From: Linepithema humile
Taxonomy: Eukaryota > Arthropoda > Insecta > Hymenoptera > Formicidae
Assembly (NCBI RefSeq): GCF_040581485.1
Contig: NC_090130.1
Location: forward strand, 4,464,001-4,528,000
Direction of reading: 5' to 3'
Length of the DNA: 64,000 nucleotides
Shown: piece after piece, positions 1-13,290 of the stretch
Layout of the letters: each line of letters opens with the position of its first letter
Position numbering within the stretch: position 1 is the stretch's first letter
Translations under genes and position numbers: made by a program
The notes under the pieces: model-generated
Told to the model about the DNA's origin: nothing
Seen by the model: the letters and a program-made list of their open reading frames with translations, nothing else
Databases searched by the model: none

Positions 1-3000
1 ATAATTGAATTTGAATTCCACAAATCTGTTTTAACTTCAGATTATTTAATAATCATAGTCGACCAATCTTTGTTTGATGCAAAATAATCATTGATTTGTA
101 GTTGAGTCGTAATTAATTAATGTTTACTTTGACACTTGTCAAAGCTGTCTGCCCACAAATTTCAATATTTTCGTAATACGAAACGATACGAATATTTGTT
201 CAGTACAAACAAATATTACTTATTAATTATATATATGAAGATTATACGAAAGATGAAATGTGAAGGTAGCACGAATGCAATGCTTATCTAGCTTATCTCA
301 AAATAGCACCTCAAATGTATTACTTTATTTGAATAATTCGATTCAATACACCATTTCTCAATCAATATATAAATTAAAATTCGTGATTTATTTTTATTTC
401 ACGAATCAGAGATTATTTTGAAACCACAAGTATAAATTTGAAAAATCGTAACTGTTACTCGTCGAATAAAAATTAACCACAAACAGACTGTTAAGCATCA
501 ATATACATGTGCGATATCAGATACTATCGTTTTGCATGTAACAATTTATCTAAAACAAGATCGAAAATCGTCTTTATCAGATCATCTCAAAGGAAAAACT
601 GTAATCATAAATTGTAATTATCAAAACTTTACCCAATAAATCATGAAGATTATTTGTGCTTTCGACAATCTGTCAAAACATCGTATAATTTTCATTGCAT
701 TTCGGCTATCCGGTGAGCATTAAAGGAGGAAAAAACTAGCAGAATGGCTAGTGGCAAGTTACGACACCCGATAGATCGGTACGACAGGGCTAAATTGAAT
801 TTCTCGACTTCTGCTGACGAGCGAGCTCCGAGCTTCGATTTCTTCGAATTTTAGGGTTAGTAGCGTCATGGCAGCTACCCTATCCCCTTTAAGCGCGCCC
901 TTATCGGCGTGGTCCTTCCACACCCACGGTGCCGCACACATCTCCGCTAAGTTTCGGCCTGATCCGTGAGTATACATCAGGGAATATTCGCTTTCATGTG
1001 TGCGCATAAAAACTTGGCGCGAGTCACAGGAGAGACATCGTCGTTACTTGATCCCACGGGAATGTCCCTCATCTATTGTCGCATTTTTTGCGAGTTATTC
1101 TCGGCCTCCCGCCGCACGCGCAGAAACGTGTGGCGCGCGACTGGAATTCTTATCGGATATCCATCACATGTCATAGACGAAGTTACGGCGGGACAAAAGT
1201 TCGCCGGGAATCCCGAACCCCGAGTTCGAAAGAGTCGGCCAGTGTTACGCCCGTCCGGAAATCGCATTAACTCCGGCGCAGTTCGAAATTGATGTCACGC
1301 TACGTGAAGTCGTGAACAGATTTTCATTTGTTGAACGAATAACATTTTGATACCATGCTTTAATAAAATTTAATGATAAGAGAAAAATTCAAGCACTCGA
1401 ACAGACATTCGAGTCAATTAATAGTAATCAATAAAATCAAGCTTAAATAATGTAACTCAAGCTTAAATTCTCATAATTATTAGTGCATTTCTCAAAATTT
1501 TTAATAATTTAAAGTAGCGTTGTCTTTTCTCTTTTTGAGATCAAGTCAAATATAATCTTTGCAATAGCATATATCAAAAGACTCTTCAAGCAAGTTTAAA
1601 CATCACTAATTAATGCAAATAATAAAAAACCTTTAAAGATTTTTAAAGATGAGAAGAAACTTATCTTCACGATAGCAAGTCAACAAATGAAGAGATGACA
1701 CAGAGTCATATCTTTCCGAGATACGTAAAATATTTATACTGCACTCAGAATCAGACGCGTGATGCGAAAAAAAAACTTATTCGTTTTTAATAAATGCATG
1801 CACGCGCGAAAAAAGATTTCTCGAACACGCGCGAGAAAAGAAGCAAATAGTCCTCGCGAGGATATAGAAGAAACTCCCCGGGGTCCATTCCTCATCTGCG
1901 TCGCAACTTATCGACGAGTTTTCAAGCTCGTGCACGACGTTAAAGGCACACAGGAGCGCGTGCGGTGGATTCTTATCGGAGATGCATCGTGTGTCACTGC
2001 CAAAGTTAGCAGGGGAAGCTTGCATATGGCTTTGCGGAGACTTTTCAGTTGAATTTTAAGGAGCCACGCAACTCCCGGTTTCGCGATGCGGTATATTAGC
2101 CTTGCTGTCGCTCGACTATCAAGTGGGAAGATCGAATCGATATAGTCGGAAAGCCAAACTTTCTCGGCATAGTCGGGAACTGCGCGAAAGAATTTTATTC
2201 AAGAACTTTTTCTAGATCTAGACGTTTCTTTTGTGTTTTATTGGGTAATTTACTGATGATGGAAATTCTCGATTATAATTTCTGCCATATTCTTGAAATA
2301 ATTTGCGATAGAAGATGATTCTACATCTTAATTTTATTATATAAAAACGCTTTAAAAAAAAATAAATTATGATGAATACAACTGATCAATATCGTAAATA
2401 TTTTACTCTGTTTACTCGGGAGTATGTAAGTATCGCGTTCATTCTTCAAATGAGTGTCGTTATTATCCCTGTTATTATTCGAAAATATGTATTTACATTC
2501 GAAACACGTAGTTTGCGTTTACTTCGCTGTGCACGTACTCCACTACGCGGCACATTGAGACGTATTCTTTAAACCGTCATCAAAGATACGGGACTCGCGT
2601 GACATGATAAAATTTAGGGTGAGAATCTTGCGCGCGGATGTGGCGTTTAAACATATTGAGGTCTGTCGATAACAGCACCGTCAGCTGTGAGATGCGTGAA
2701 GCAAGATGACTATCGATATTATACTATACAATGTTCAGCGCCATTATACACGGCGATTTAGAGAAGATAATATCGCTATAATTACAGGATAGCCCTGCAT
2801 AATTCTGCAAAGATTAGATTAATCATTTAAGCGAATATGGATTTTGTATAAACGCTTAAAAATATAGAAAAAATTAGTCGGAAAATTTAGCAATTTTGCA
2901 TAAGTTTGCTAAAATTAATTTGTACAAGTGCGCACTTTCGAATATAATCTGTTAATAATATTTTAGTAGATAATAACAGCAATAATTAATAATAGTATAA

Positions 3001-5380
3001 ATAATGCGCACTTATTAGAAAAATATACGTTTTAAATTTTGATAAAAAAAAACATTGAAAAATTATTAAACATCAAAAATTAATATCTCAACATGTGATT
3101 AATATTACGTGTCTTCAAATACGTAATTTCTAAGTTGTGAACACGTAAAAACCACGTTATTTTATATACATGAAACGGAAGAATATGTATATTTTAATTT
3201 CACGTTGCGAAGTTAATGTATTAAGTTAAAAAACAGAAAAAACAACGTTATAAATATTATAACGAATATTATAACGAATACCTTCCGACATATACCATGC
3301 AAGCATTATGTATCTATTTACTCTAAGAATGATAAAAAAAAACGTTATCATCGTGCAGATAAATTTTGCTTTCTTTTATATTCCAAACAGAAAAAGTTTC
3401 ATCGAATTAAATCAGATTAAAATTTTTGTAAAATATATGTGATTTGTTCAATTCTTCTGAGTTTTTAAAAATGTACAAAATATAATAAAAAAATAGTTAC
3501 ATATATGCAAGATACAAATGTCAAATCTTGAAAAAGGAAATCAAATGTGTAGATTTCTTAAAAATAGCTATGCATTGCTCTTTTAAAGATGAGCAGTATT
3601 AGTAAGCTCTCTTTATTTCAAAATTTTTTAATATATATAAATTTTGCGATAATCGCCAATTCAAATCTCACAGCATAAATAAAACACCCCCTTTAGAAAC
3701 ACAAGAAAATATGAGGGTATATTTGAAAACACTGCTAAGTAAAAATTTATAACAGGCCGCAGGACGTAACATTCACATTGATCGCATTACGCTCACGTAT
3801 CGGGTATGCCTTTAGATTAGACGATACGAATCGATCGATCAGAACCTAATGCATACGATCTGATTTAAACGGTCGTTTCGGTCTCCCTGAAGCTCGGAGA
3901 AAACATATGAAAAATACGTGGCTCTTATCTTGAACGATTTAATGGCGCATACAAAGCTTGTTGAAATCGGCAGAGCACAATTCCAGCCGTTTGTATGGCA
4001 AAGTTAGCGGAGCACCGTTGAATCGGAATGCCTTACCTTAAAGCATAGTTGAAAAGACTGAGGCTACAACTGTATAACAACTGGAATGTGCTGGCAGAGC
4101 AAGTATCGATCAAAGGTATGACTCACGTTGTACATAATAAATCGACTGTCGCATTTCCCTTTGCGCAAAGTGTCTTTACCATCACTTGCTACACGTGTGT
4201 GGCAAGAACTTTCAAGCAGACGGTCTAACGGCGAGAAAACAACTAGGTAGAAGTACGGGAAGTATGACACTGAATCGAAAAGTTGTCGTTACGTTAGAGA
4301 TAGTAATAATGGATAACTCTATGCACTCTTCTCTGCTAATTCATGCCCGAGGCCGTCGAGCTCGAAACCGCACAAAATTCAATCGTCATTATACATATAA
4401 CATCATTACTAATGACTTACGCAAAACAATAACATTTTCTATCTTCATTTATTCGTTCTGCGCTAACACAAATTTATTACAGGATACAGGATGTTCGAAA
4501 ATCTGCATCTGAAAACGCTGCATTTAAAAAGTTTGCACGATGTCGTGAAAATTGTGCTTTTTCAGATATTTTCTAATATATAAAAGAAATTTGGAACTAA
4601 TTTTTCGCTTTTAACAACCTTTTAACCTTTTAATATTAATTGGCGTTATCTAGACTTAATTGATAATGCAAACTTTAACTTTTAATCCATATAATTAATT
4701 CCGAAGTTTTGGTAATTAGATTGAAAATTAATAATCTGGTAAAATATGCTTGCCTGAAGCTAAGAATGAAGAATAAGATTTTACTCCTCTATGTTTCAAT
4801 TTCAAAGTTTAAGACACTGAAAGTGTAAATGCTTCAAAATTTAGATAACATTATTCTCTGTAAGTTGATGCTATTTCCTTAATTTAATCAGTTTGATTGA
4901 GTTGAGAAAAAAATAATTTCGGAACGCGCTAAAATATATTTCAAATTTGAAATATTTCCAAGATTAGGATATTAATATCTGCTGTAACGAAATTCCTCGT
5001 AATGCGGATCGCGTGACCGAGCGCAAAGTCATTTACGAGTTAAGTGCACACCTAAAACGTGCGGTCGCATTGGTTTTACAGGCCTACACGTGCAACACGT
5101 GTCAAGCAGGACAATTGATAGTTCATAGTGTTCCGGGTGACTTCCGCGACTTTAAAGTCATGAGAACTAGCTTGAGAATTTATTGATTGGTTGATTAAAT
5201 CATGACGGTTGAGATATGTAGGGTAAGCCGCACAACTATCGACCCCTTGACAGTTATTCGTTACCTGCCTGACCGCCCGACCGGCAATATCCCACGTTAT
5301 AAAAGAAGTTTGTGCGCAACAGCTTAGAAAAGCGCTAAGTATCCAAGCTGCGTTTTCCGTGCGAACCACAATAAATGTCC
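1..5380. other. Non-coding stretch with CpG-rich islands
   Basis: AT-rich DNA with CpG-rich patches at about 760-1290, 1760-2160 and 3750-4010. Open frames of 60-110 residues occur in these patches on both strands, but none resembles a known protein and none is bounded by convincing splice sites in a continuing frame. The first two patches contain a diverged duplicated segment (see findings). A perfect 20-bp palindrome lies at 4936-4955. If Ace is intact, this is part of its long first coding intron. Confidence 0.5.
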
Positions 5381-5395
5381 GTTCTACTTGCCACG

Positions 5396-5417
5396 TTATT
5401 TAACGCTTCATCATAGG
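5396..5417 (+). repeat. 22-bp direct repeat, copy 1
   Basis: Identical 22-bp sequence to 6466-6487, about 1.07 kb away. Similarity continues weakly downstream in both copies (a purine-rich stretch followed by a TTATTAAA-like block), so this may be the edge of an old element. Confidence 0.6.
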
Positions 5418-6109
5418 GGACCGGTGGAAGTTATTAAACCTGAGGTAACCAACCAGAAGTTATTATACTTGGTTTAGTGAAATCTTGAAATCTCAGACGA
5501 ACAACTTTATCATATATGGTAAATATATATTATACTTTGTTTCTCTTATTATTTCAATTTAATAGCGTATTTTATTTAATACACTGTTATAAGTTTCGTG
5601 TATTGTTTAGATGTAATTGTTATATTATATTGAATTAAATAGTATAAAAATCTGAACATAATATTTTGTGAGAAAATTGAATTTTTCGGATATTTAAAAT
5701 TTAAAGAATTACGTTTTTTATCGAATATAAAAAATTAATTTTTATACAACTCTAACATTTTTTTCTACTCTTGATGACCTGTCGTCTGACACGTTATCTA
5801 CCAATCTAACATAAATTTTTGAATGGTTTTTTCGGTTTCTATTTGTTTATAAGGTTTTTAGAGAAACTTATGCACATGATGTATTTTTAACGATCATGAT
5901 TAAATTGTTAATTTGTAGTTCAATTTTCCTAATAACTAATAAATTAAATTAGTGGTTATTTCTTCAATAACCATTTTATACATATTTCGTCAAATAATGG
6001 CACAAACCGTTCAAATTTAAAAAAAATTACAAAAAATCTAAAATATGAGAAAAAATGAGAGCAACATAGAGTAGCTTTAATTTTTTCATATACATGAAAC
6101 AAAATTTTT

Positions 6110-6706
6110 TATACGACAGAAAAATCTTCTATTTAAAAAGAATTTTTTGCAACGGAAAGCGGACCGTAAAATTTTGTAAAAAATTTATTTATTTATTATT
6201 AATTCACACTTGTGCAACATACAAAACTTTAGTAGCAATAAAAATAATTCAAAAAAGAAAGTTATCTAATAAAAAATTTCAATAAAATATTTTTTATCAA
6301 AGTATGATTTTGAGCTGCGTGTTCATCATGAATATATGTTTTTGTAAATGCAAAATGTAATTGTAAATGCAATTTTTTTCTTCACCGGCAAATAAATTTT
6401 AGGAAAGCGGTTAAACTACATTTTTTTATATCAATTGTCGTAAACGCTTACATTGCATGCGGCGTTTATTTAACGCTTCATCATAGGCGGGATTTATTAA
6501 AACAACCGGAGAGAGATGACGTTATCACTTGGAATTTATCCTGTGCCAGTAAATCCTTTACGACGTGGCAGTCGCATGACATTGCATGAGAATTCCTATC
6601 AGCCATGCGCTTGATGAACAATTTCGTTGGGAAATTTTCTACAAAGTTTTACGGTCCGCTTTCCGTTGCGAAAAATTCTTTGAATAGAAGATTTTTCTGT
6701 CGTATT
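6110..6706. repeat. Inverted repeat, 77-bp arms
   Basis: The left arm, 6110-6185, and the reverse complement of the right arm, 6632-6706, match at roughly nine positions in ten by eye, sharing the core AACGGAAAGCGGACCGTAAA. The arms enclose about 446 bp with no coding frame. This is the layout of a MITE or foldback transposable element. The second copy of the 22-bp direct repeat (6466-6487) lies inside. No transposase frame is present. Confidence 0.7.
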
Positions 6707-6720
6707 AACATTTAAAACGA

Positions 6721-9700
6721 GAAGAATAATTTTTCGAACGTTTTCCGTAATTTTAAATCACATTCCGAATTTTTACATATATATACATATTATATATACA
6801 TATTATATATAAATGTAAGAAAAATCTATAGAAAGTGGAGAAAGTTACTTTTCCAAAAGAAAAAAGCAACAACAAAGTAATTTGTATTGCTAATATCGAT
6901 TATGATAAAAAAAAAAGTTAAAAAACTTTATTTGAATCCGACAAAAATGACGAGTTTAATTTCTTTACTAATAGATAGTATCTCAGTTCAGCTGTTCGTT
7001 GCATAGATTCTCCACAGTATTAAACAAATGCATCTATTTTACACAATATATAATTCATCTAATCGTTTTGGCAAGAAATTTCATCATGGCAAGAAATTTC
7101 CAAATTTCGCAACGATATCTATATAATATAGAACGTCACTCTTTGCAAATAAACTTATAGAAAACCCCATGGAGCTTATAATTTATAGTGCAAAGTTATA
7201 ATTTATAGTTACAAAGATATACAACAAAATTTATTAATATAACCTAACGCTAAAACCAAGATCTTTATAAAATAGACGTCCTATGCACGTAATATCATGG
7301 AAACGTCATAAAATATTACTCATCTAAAGCGGTGTAGCATATATTTTAACTTCTCCGCTAAACAAGTTATAGAACTCATGATCAAAGTATTAGCCATGGA
7401 AGTATTTAAATCCAGAATACCAACTCAACAATCAGATTATAAAATTTTACCTTTAGATTACATGCGATATCAAACATGTATTTATGCAAAATTCTTTGCG
7501 TTGAAAATATGATTATATGGAAGCATTTTTCTCTCCCCATTCTTTAAAAAATAAAAAATTACTAAATTAAACATATTTTTTTAAGTTTTCGCCAGATACT
7601 TTTAATCCCGGTGCATAGCTGCTTGTGCCACTTTCCGCAGCGTAGAAATAAAAGAGAATTCTTTGAAATCTCTAAATTAAAAATATCTTGAGCTTGTTGT
7701 GGAAAACTTGATATTCCGTCCTCTCATGTGAAAATTAAAATTCTTAAAATTTTTAACATTCAAAAGTTCATAAATAGCTCCTAATTCTGAGTTATTCGCT
7801 TTTTTATTCCTACAAGAGCGAACAGATGGAGAAGTTCTTTCGAATGTGTGTTAACGCTACGCCCTGCAGCGCGACTTTCTTGCGAAATTGCTATTCCGAG
7901 CGGCCGCCTCTGATCTATCTCTTTCCAGTTTTACCGGTCTCCTTTCAGGCAAATAATTTGTCAAGCTAGGAATGAAAATACGGCTTTGAGAACGCGGCTG
8001 CGAGAAAACAGTCCGATTGATTGCCTATCCCCAGGCAGTGACCCAACATCCCCCCCCCCTCCCTCCTCCCTCCTCCCACCGTTATTCCTTAATGGAAGTT
8101 GCTGTGTTCACGATCTCTTGTATACATTATCTCATCGAGCTTGTTTACATTACTTAAGCCATTTGCATCACGAACATAAGTGCATCGCGAGCAAGCTAAT
8201 AACAGGAGCTGTCAAACGCCAATTAAATCGGATTATCAACTGTCTCGCTGCTCTCAGTGTATAATGGCTTCCCTGTTTAAATATTTTAATTATGCTTGTT
8301 ATAATTATCAAAATAATTGTTAACAATTTGACAATTAGATTACGTCGGAAATGAATAATGCGGACATTGAAAAACACACATTCATTGGACAGTTAACGTC
8401 ATGCTCGATATGGGTCACTTAATCCGCAGATTATTACATATTCGATAATATCAACAACCAAATGCCTGCGGCGTATTCTGTTTATAGTACACATTAAATA
8501 CCGCTTTGTATATATGTGCAAGGCTATGCCATTGCTACCGAAAAAGGATTTTTGAGATACATGTTCCTACAAAAATATTTTAGCAACAGGAAATTTCTGA
8601 TAAAATAATGAAAAAATAATCTTAGCAACATATCTTAGATAAAACAACCCTAAAATCAGCTATTCAATAAATACAAATCCATTGTGAATCCAAAATAAAT
8701 ATATCACTTCATAGAAATTCTTATATATTTATGAAATTTTTATCAAACGTATTCTCTTGTTATCTTTTATTCAACATTTAATCCTTTTTATTCAACGTTG
8801 CGATATGCAATGTTAAAATGTTTATTTATATAATATTCATGTCCTTGCGCGAATACACGCAACGTATGAATATAGTATATCCCATCGAAATTTCACGCTA
8901 TCTTAGAAAGGCGTAATAGGTAGGTTATTCACACCAAGGGATCAATTAAGCGTAGATAAACGATAATATACTGCTGCGAATACATAAATTACATCATTCG
9001 ATGAGCACGGGTTTACGCATCGGCGAATTGCTTAATAAACCGTATTAACGATTAGCCGATAATCCCTGACGGTGTTCGTTCCGTAGTTCTTAAAACGAAT
9101 CTCATATTGGGAACGCAATTTTTACCATATTATATTATTATACTTCAAATAATAACCGCTTTGTTTGCATCACGTTACAGCAACTATTAATTATGCCGGA
9201 AGATAAAGTTGATTTTAAATACGTAGTTAGTAAAAAGCGGAGAGAGAGAGACATGAAAAAGAAATTAGTATAGCAATTCTCAGCACAGTAATTTCGGATA
9301 TTACTGTGAATACATACATTCTCTCTTATCGTTAAAAATCCATTAGCAAATTTAATATAATGTCGCAAAAAATACAACTACATAATTTTCATTTGCTCTT
9401 AATTTTTAACATTAAGTATCTTGATAATTAAGTCAGGTTAAAAATCTACTTGCTCACAGGGAAACAATAACTATTATTACAGGAAAATGAGAACAGTTTC
9501 TTCTTTTTAGCGTTTATAATTAGTAGAAAATGTAAGTTACGTAAAATAATTGATATAAATTTAATATTATAGATTGTAAGTTAATTAAATAAAAAATTTA
9601 AACTCAATAATTTATTTGAAATGTGAGAAAACTAATGTGTAAAAACTAATATAAATTGAATGCATCTTCATCGAAACAAAGCAGAATCATAATAATATAA

Positions 9701-10676
9701 AATGTACAATGCCAGATAGTCTCTTTTGTACTTTCGCACCTTCTCAGCTTCTAAAATATGCACGCCCTCAGTGAACCGCGGGCACGGTTTGCGAAAAAGA
9801 ACCTTTCCTCAGATATTTAAAATTCCGCGTGACCACCGTATGCAAATCACTCGGAGCTGGTGTGTACCTGAACTGATATATACCGCCCGGAGGAAGCGGA
9901 AAGGCGAAAAAACGGCTAGTGTGATTAAAAATTCAGTGCCATTTTTCTATTTCCTACCAATAGCACAAGAACCTATTGCAATATTATGGTTGCACATAAA
10001 TTTTTATTTGATGGAATTGACATGTTAAATATTATTACTTTTTTAAAACCAATTATTATTAAAAATAACTTCTTTTAAAAAAGCAATAATTGAAATTTTA
10101 TTAAGCCATTTTTAATTTTTTTTAAATAAATTATTAAAAATAATTTTAAATGGCTTAATAAAATTTTATTATTATTATTAAATACTATAAAAAATGATAA
10201 AATATCTTGAAATATATTACATTTCACAGATACTTTACTAAAATATTATAGATATTTTGTAAATATTTTCGTCATCTCTGCACTAAATTGGCGATAGTAA
10301 AGTTAAAGAGCTATTAAGCCACTAACTCAACATGTAATCGTATCTATCAAAATAACCTATCTTGATAAGCGGCTTTACACTTGATCAAGATTCGAGGACA
10401 TCGATTAAAAGCTCTTTATAAATATATCCTTCAAGTCGCTAAATTCGAAAACAACTCTAACGAAAGAAATATTCTCATATCAATGATGATAATTTTCCAT
10501 ATAAGTACTCTTCGTTTAAACCATCGCAAAAAAAAGTATACAAATTTTCTTCTTCATTGGCTCATTACACTCTTAGGAATGTATGGCCCAATGCCAAAAA
10601 AATAAGACTGTACGAATAATTTTCAACACACCATAAATAAGCGTATAATTATTCACGCAATGTAATACTAAAATTT
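6721..10676. other. Non-coding AT-rich stretch
   Basis: No gene is supported. It holds a TA-rich microsatellite at about 6777-6812, a C-rich/CCT tract at 8049-8080 and two small hairpins (9285-9309, a 9-bp stem with a 7-nt loop, and 10093-10166). The open frames here are AT-biased and match no family I recognise. Confidence 0.5.
10093..10166. repeat. AT-rich hairpin, 19-bp perfect stem
   Basis: Positions 10093-10111 and 10148-10166 are perfect reverse complements (19 bp, around a central AAGCC/GGCTT) with a 36-bp spacer. Weaker complementarity continues outside and inside the stem. It could be a small foldback element or a transcribed hairpin, and nothing in the sequence decides between these. 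Confidence 0.55.
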
Positions 10677-10682
10677 ACTCAC

Positions 10683-12260
10683 CAACCAAAGCCCCGCCGC
10701 TACGTTTTGTTGGTGATTGCTCCGTGATTGCTCCGAGTACACACTTTCCATTGCACTAATTGTCTCTACAATACGACCGCTCAAAATTCAATCAACACTC
10801 GCGACACTCGCAACACACACTCCCGATACACTCCCGAACGAATAAATAACACGAAACGCGACAATCGTGACTTTGCTCGACACGACCATTTCACTCCCGA
10901 GATACGTTTAAAAAGGTTTAAAAACGGAGACAACTTCGCTTTGATGCTCGATGATTCGGCGAATTCGACGAATATCCGATACGACGCGACGAGCTTGATT
11001 ATATGCATGACGAAAGACTGGTAATCACCGCACGTTAATTAACATTCTACAACGATAGCCCGTCGTTGAATTCGACATTCTCGACATACGTTTAAACGTA
11101 AAATGCACTTCGACGAAGAAAAACAGGATAAAGTTCCGAAAGAGTCAACCCTCCGATTTTGCTGTCGATTGATATACTACTGTATTTTAGTGCGCTGATT
11201 ACGAATATGATCATGAAAATTACTGACAAAGTCATGGAAAATTACTGACAAGGTCAGGAGGTTGACTCTTTCGAAACTTTACCCGAAAAACAAACGTGAA
11301 ACGCAGGACGACACTCGTCCACATTTAACATTTTCGCAACGGCACGTTCGCAGTACTAGAAACTTATAAACTGAAAATCGAGTGGTAGGGATAAGCCCAA
11401 TGCTGAAAACTATGTTTGTAGTTTACTCGTCACCACTAGAGGCGCTGTACATAGTAAATTTTAAAAACAAGCATCAATATTTGACTTATTGAACTATATA
11501 ATATACTAAAAATGTACTTTAAAAGAATAAAAATGATCAATTATAGAAAAAAGAGAATAATATAAAACGAGAACGTTTATCTCTTTTACAAATTAAAAAA
11601 AGAATAGAATGAAAGAGAGATAGATATTCTCGATTATAAAGGCATCTTTTTTCAATCATGATCGTGATTTATTCAACTATATTATTTGATTGTTCAATGA
11701 TTAAGCTCTATTCCCTCCACTGAAGTTTCCAGTCTGTATAGCTATGTACGCGGTTTACCACGTCGAATCAGCAAGCATCAATACGAAGTTGCTTCCATCT
11801 CAGGAATTTTTTAAACGTTTCTCAAGAGCGGGATATCGAAGTAGTAGAGCCAAGTTGTGAACAATCGTCATTGTTTTGCATTATTTATTGTTTCGAAAAT
11901 GTACCATGTGTGTAACCGCGTGTCGCGAGTGTCAGATAAATAGACGGTCGTGTTGTAATCAATTAGTGTCACAAGTTCGAGACAACGCTGTATTAACGAA
12001 GTGCACGGCGATTGACTTGTGAGTATATGTTAAGGTTATGTTATGCGATAAATTATTCTCGTTTCTGTGTCAAACTAGGTATTGCTAAGAGGAAGCAAGT
12101 GTTCTTGCACACTTTCCTTAAAGAACTGTGACAGTTCTGGACCATTCCGCATTGCGCTGCAATTTCGACTGTATGTTAATGCTATTCCCGTGAGATATCC
12201 GAGGGCAAACGCAAGGCATGCACGAATCTCATTTATCGAGGTAAGATCAGTCGTAAATTT
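10683..12260. other. CpG-rich zone with opposed splice-donor-like sites
   Basis: This zone is richer in CpG than its flanks. On the minus strand a GTGAGT donor follows position 10683, after a GC-rich stretch. On the plus strand GTGAGT occurs at 12019-12024 and GTAAGA follows GAG near 12241. This arrangement is what a divergent promoter with leading non-coding exons would look like. No coding frame continues from any of these sites in the window, so a leader exon, a long non-coding RNA and chance all remain possible. Confidence 0.25.
11129..11281. repeat. Short inverted repeat flanking a 22-bp near-tandem
   Basis: Arms at 11129-11154 and 11257-11281 are reverse complements over about 25 bp with one substitution and one single-base gap. 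The interior contains two near-identical copies of ATTACTGACAAAGTCATGGA. The total length of 153 bp suits a small MITE. No coding content. Confidence 0.6.
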
Positions 12261-13290
12261 AGTGATTTAAACGTCATCGTATATTGTCGCGTAATTCCTC
12301 GTTTCGTGATATACGAATATTGCGTGTCGCGATGTATTGGCTTTACGCCTGAAAATCAGATGCATGCACGTAGTAGAAAAATCACGACAAAAGCCGCGCC
12401 TCGTTAAATCCCAATCTGATGTATCGTCTTGTTAAATGAGCGTCGTCTTTAAGAACTTGACAATCTTATAACAGCAATAACTATACGCTTATATCTACAA
12501 GCTCGTGTTGTTCAAGATGAATTCGATGCAATTAGTGCAAGACTGCGCGCTTGAAGCTATAAAGTGAACCAGCGCGCAAACTTTATACCTAGCTACTAGG
12601 TACATAAATTACAGTACATTATTATCTTGTCCATTGGATCGAAAAATCAGCAGCTTATTTAATTTACTTTCTTGAAAGTAATTATATCCATGCAATTTGT
12701 AAAAAATTCGTAAAATTATTCAGAAAAATCGATATTTAAAAGTATGCTTTATTTGTTTCATAAATATATATTTTGAATTTTATAATCTTACAAAATGTAC
12801 GAAGGCTAAAGCAAAATTTTCGACACTTGTCTGTTTTTATTTATTTCTTTAATCAAAGCTTTATATAACATTACAACTATAATACGCTCATACAATTAAC
12901 AAGTATTCACAAGTTTCATTAAAATTCTTAACTAGAGTACAATTTCTATTTACTTAATTTTTCTAATTAAAAATATTTACATTTTAAAGAGGTATTAATG
13001 CTCATGAAACAATTATTGTACTGTAGTTTGCAACAAAATTTTTTAATTTTGCACGCGTTAGAAAACTTTAACCAATTAAAAATGTATTCCGGATTGCACA
13101 CACCAATATCATGTGTAAAATTTGAAGTGCTTCTCTTGCATGAGTATGACACATTCCAAAAGCTGCGAATATCAACCATGCGTTATTCACAATTCTCACT
13201 TGACAGCCTATTGTGCGAACACGTCGACTCCCCTTTGAGAAATGCTTTCCCTCTCGAGATCTCTTTTTCGAGAGGAAACAGAGATTGCTC
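12261..13290. other. Non-coding AT-rich stretch
   Basis: I see no gene, RNA gene or clear repeat here. The overlapping open frames at 12967-13303 on the two strands are unsupported. Confidence 0.4.

Noticed and set aside
10381..10605. 74-residue plus frame
   Set aside because: AT-rich, without domain, splice context or recognisable homology.
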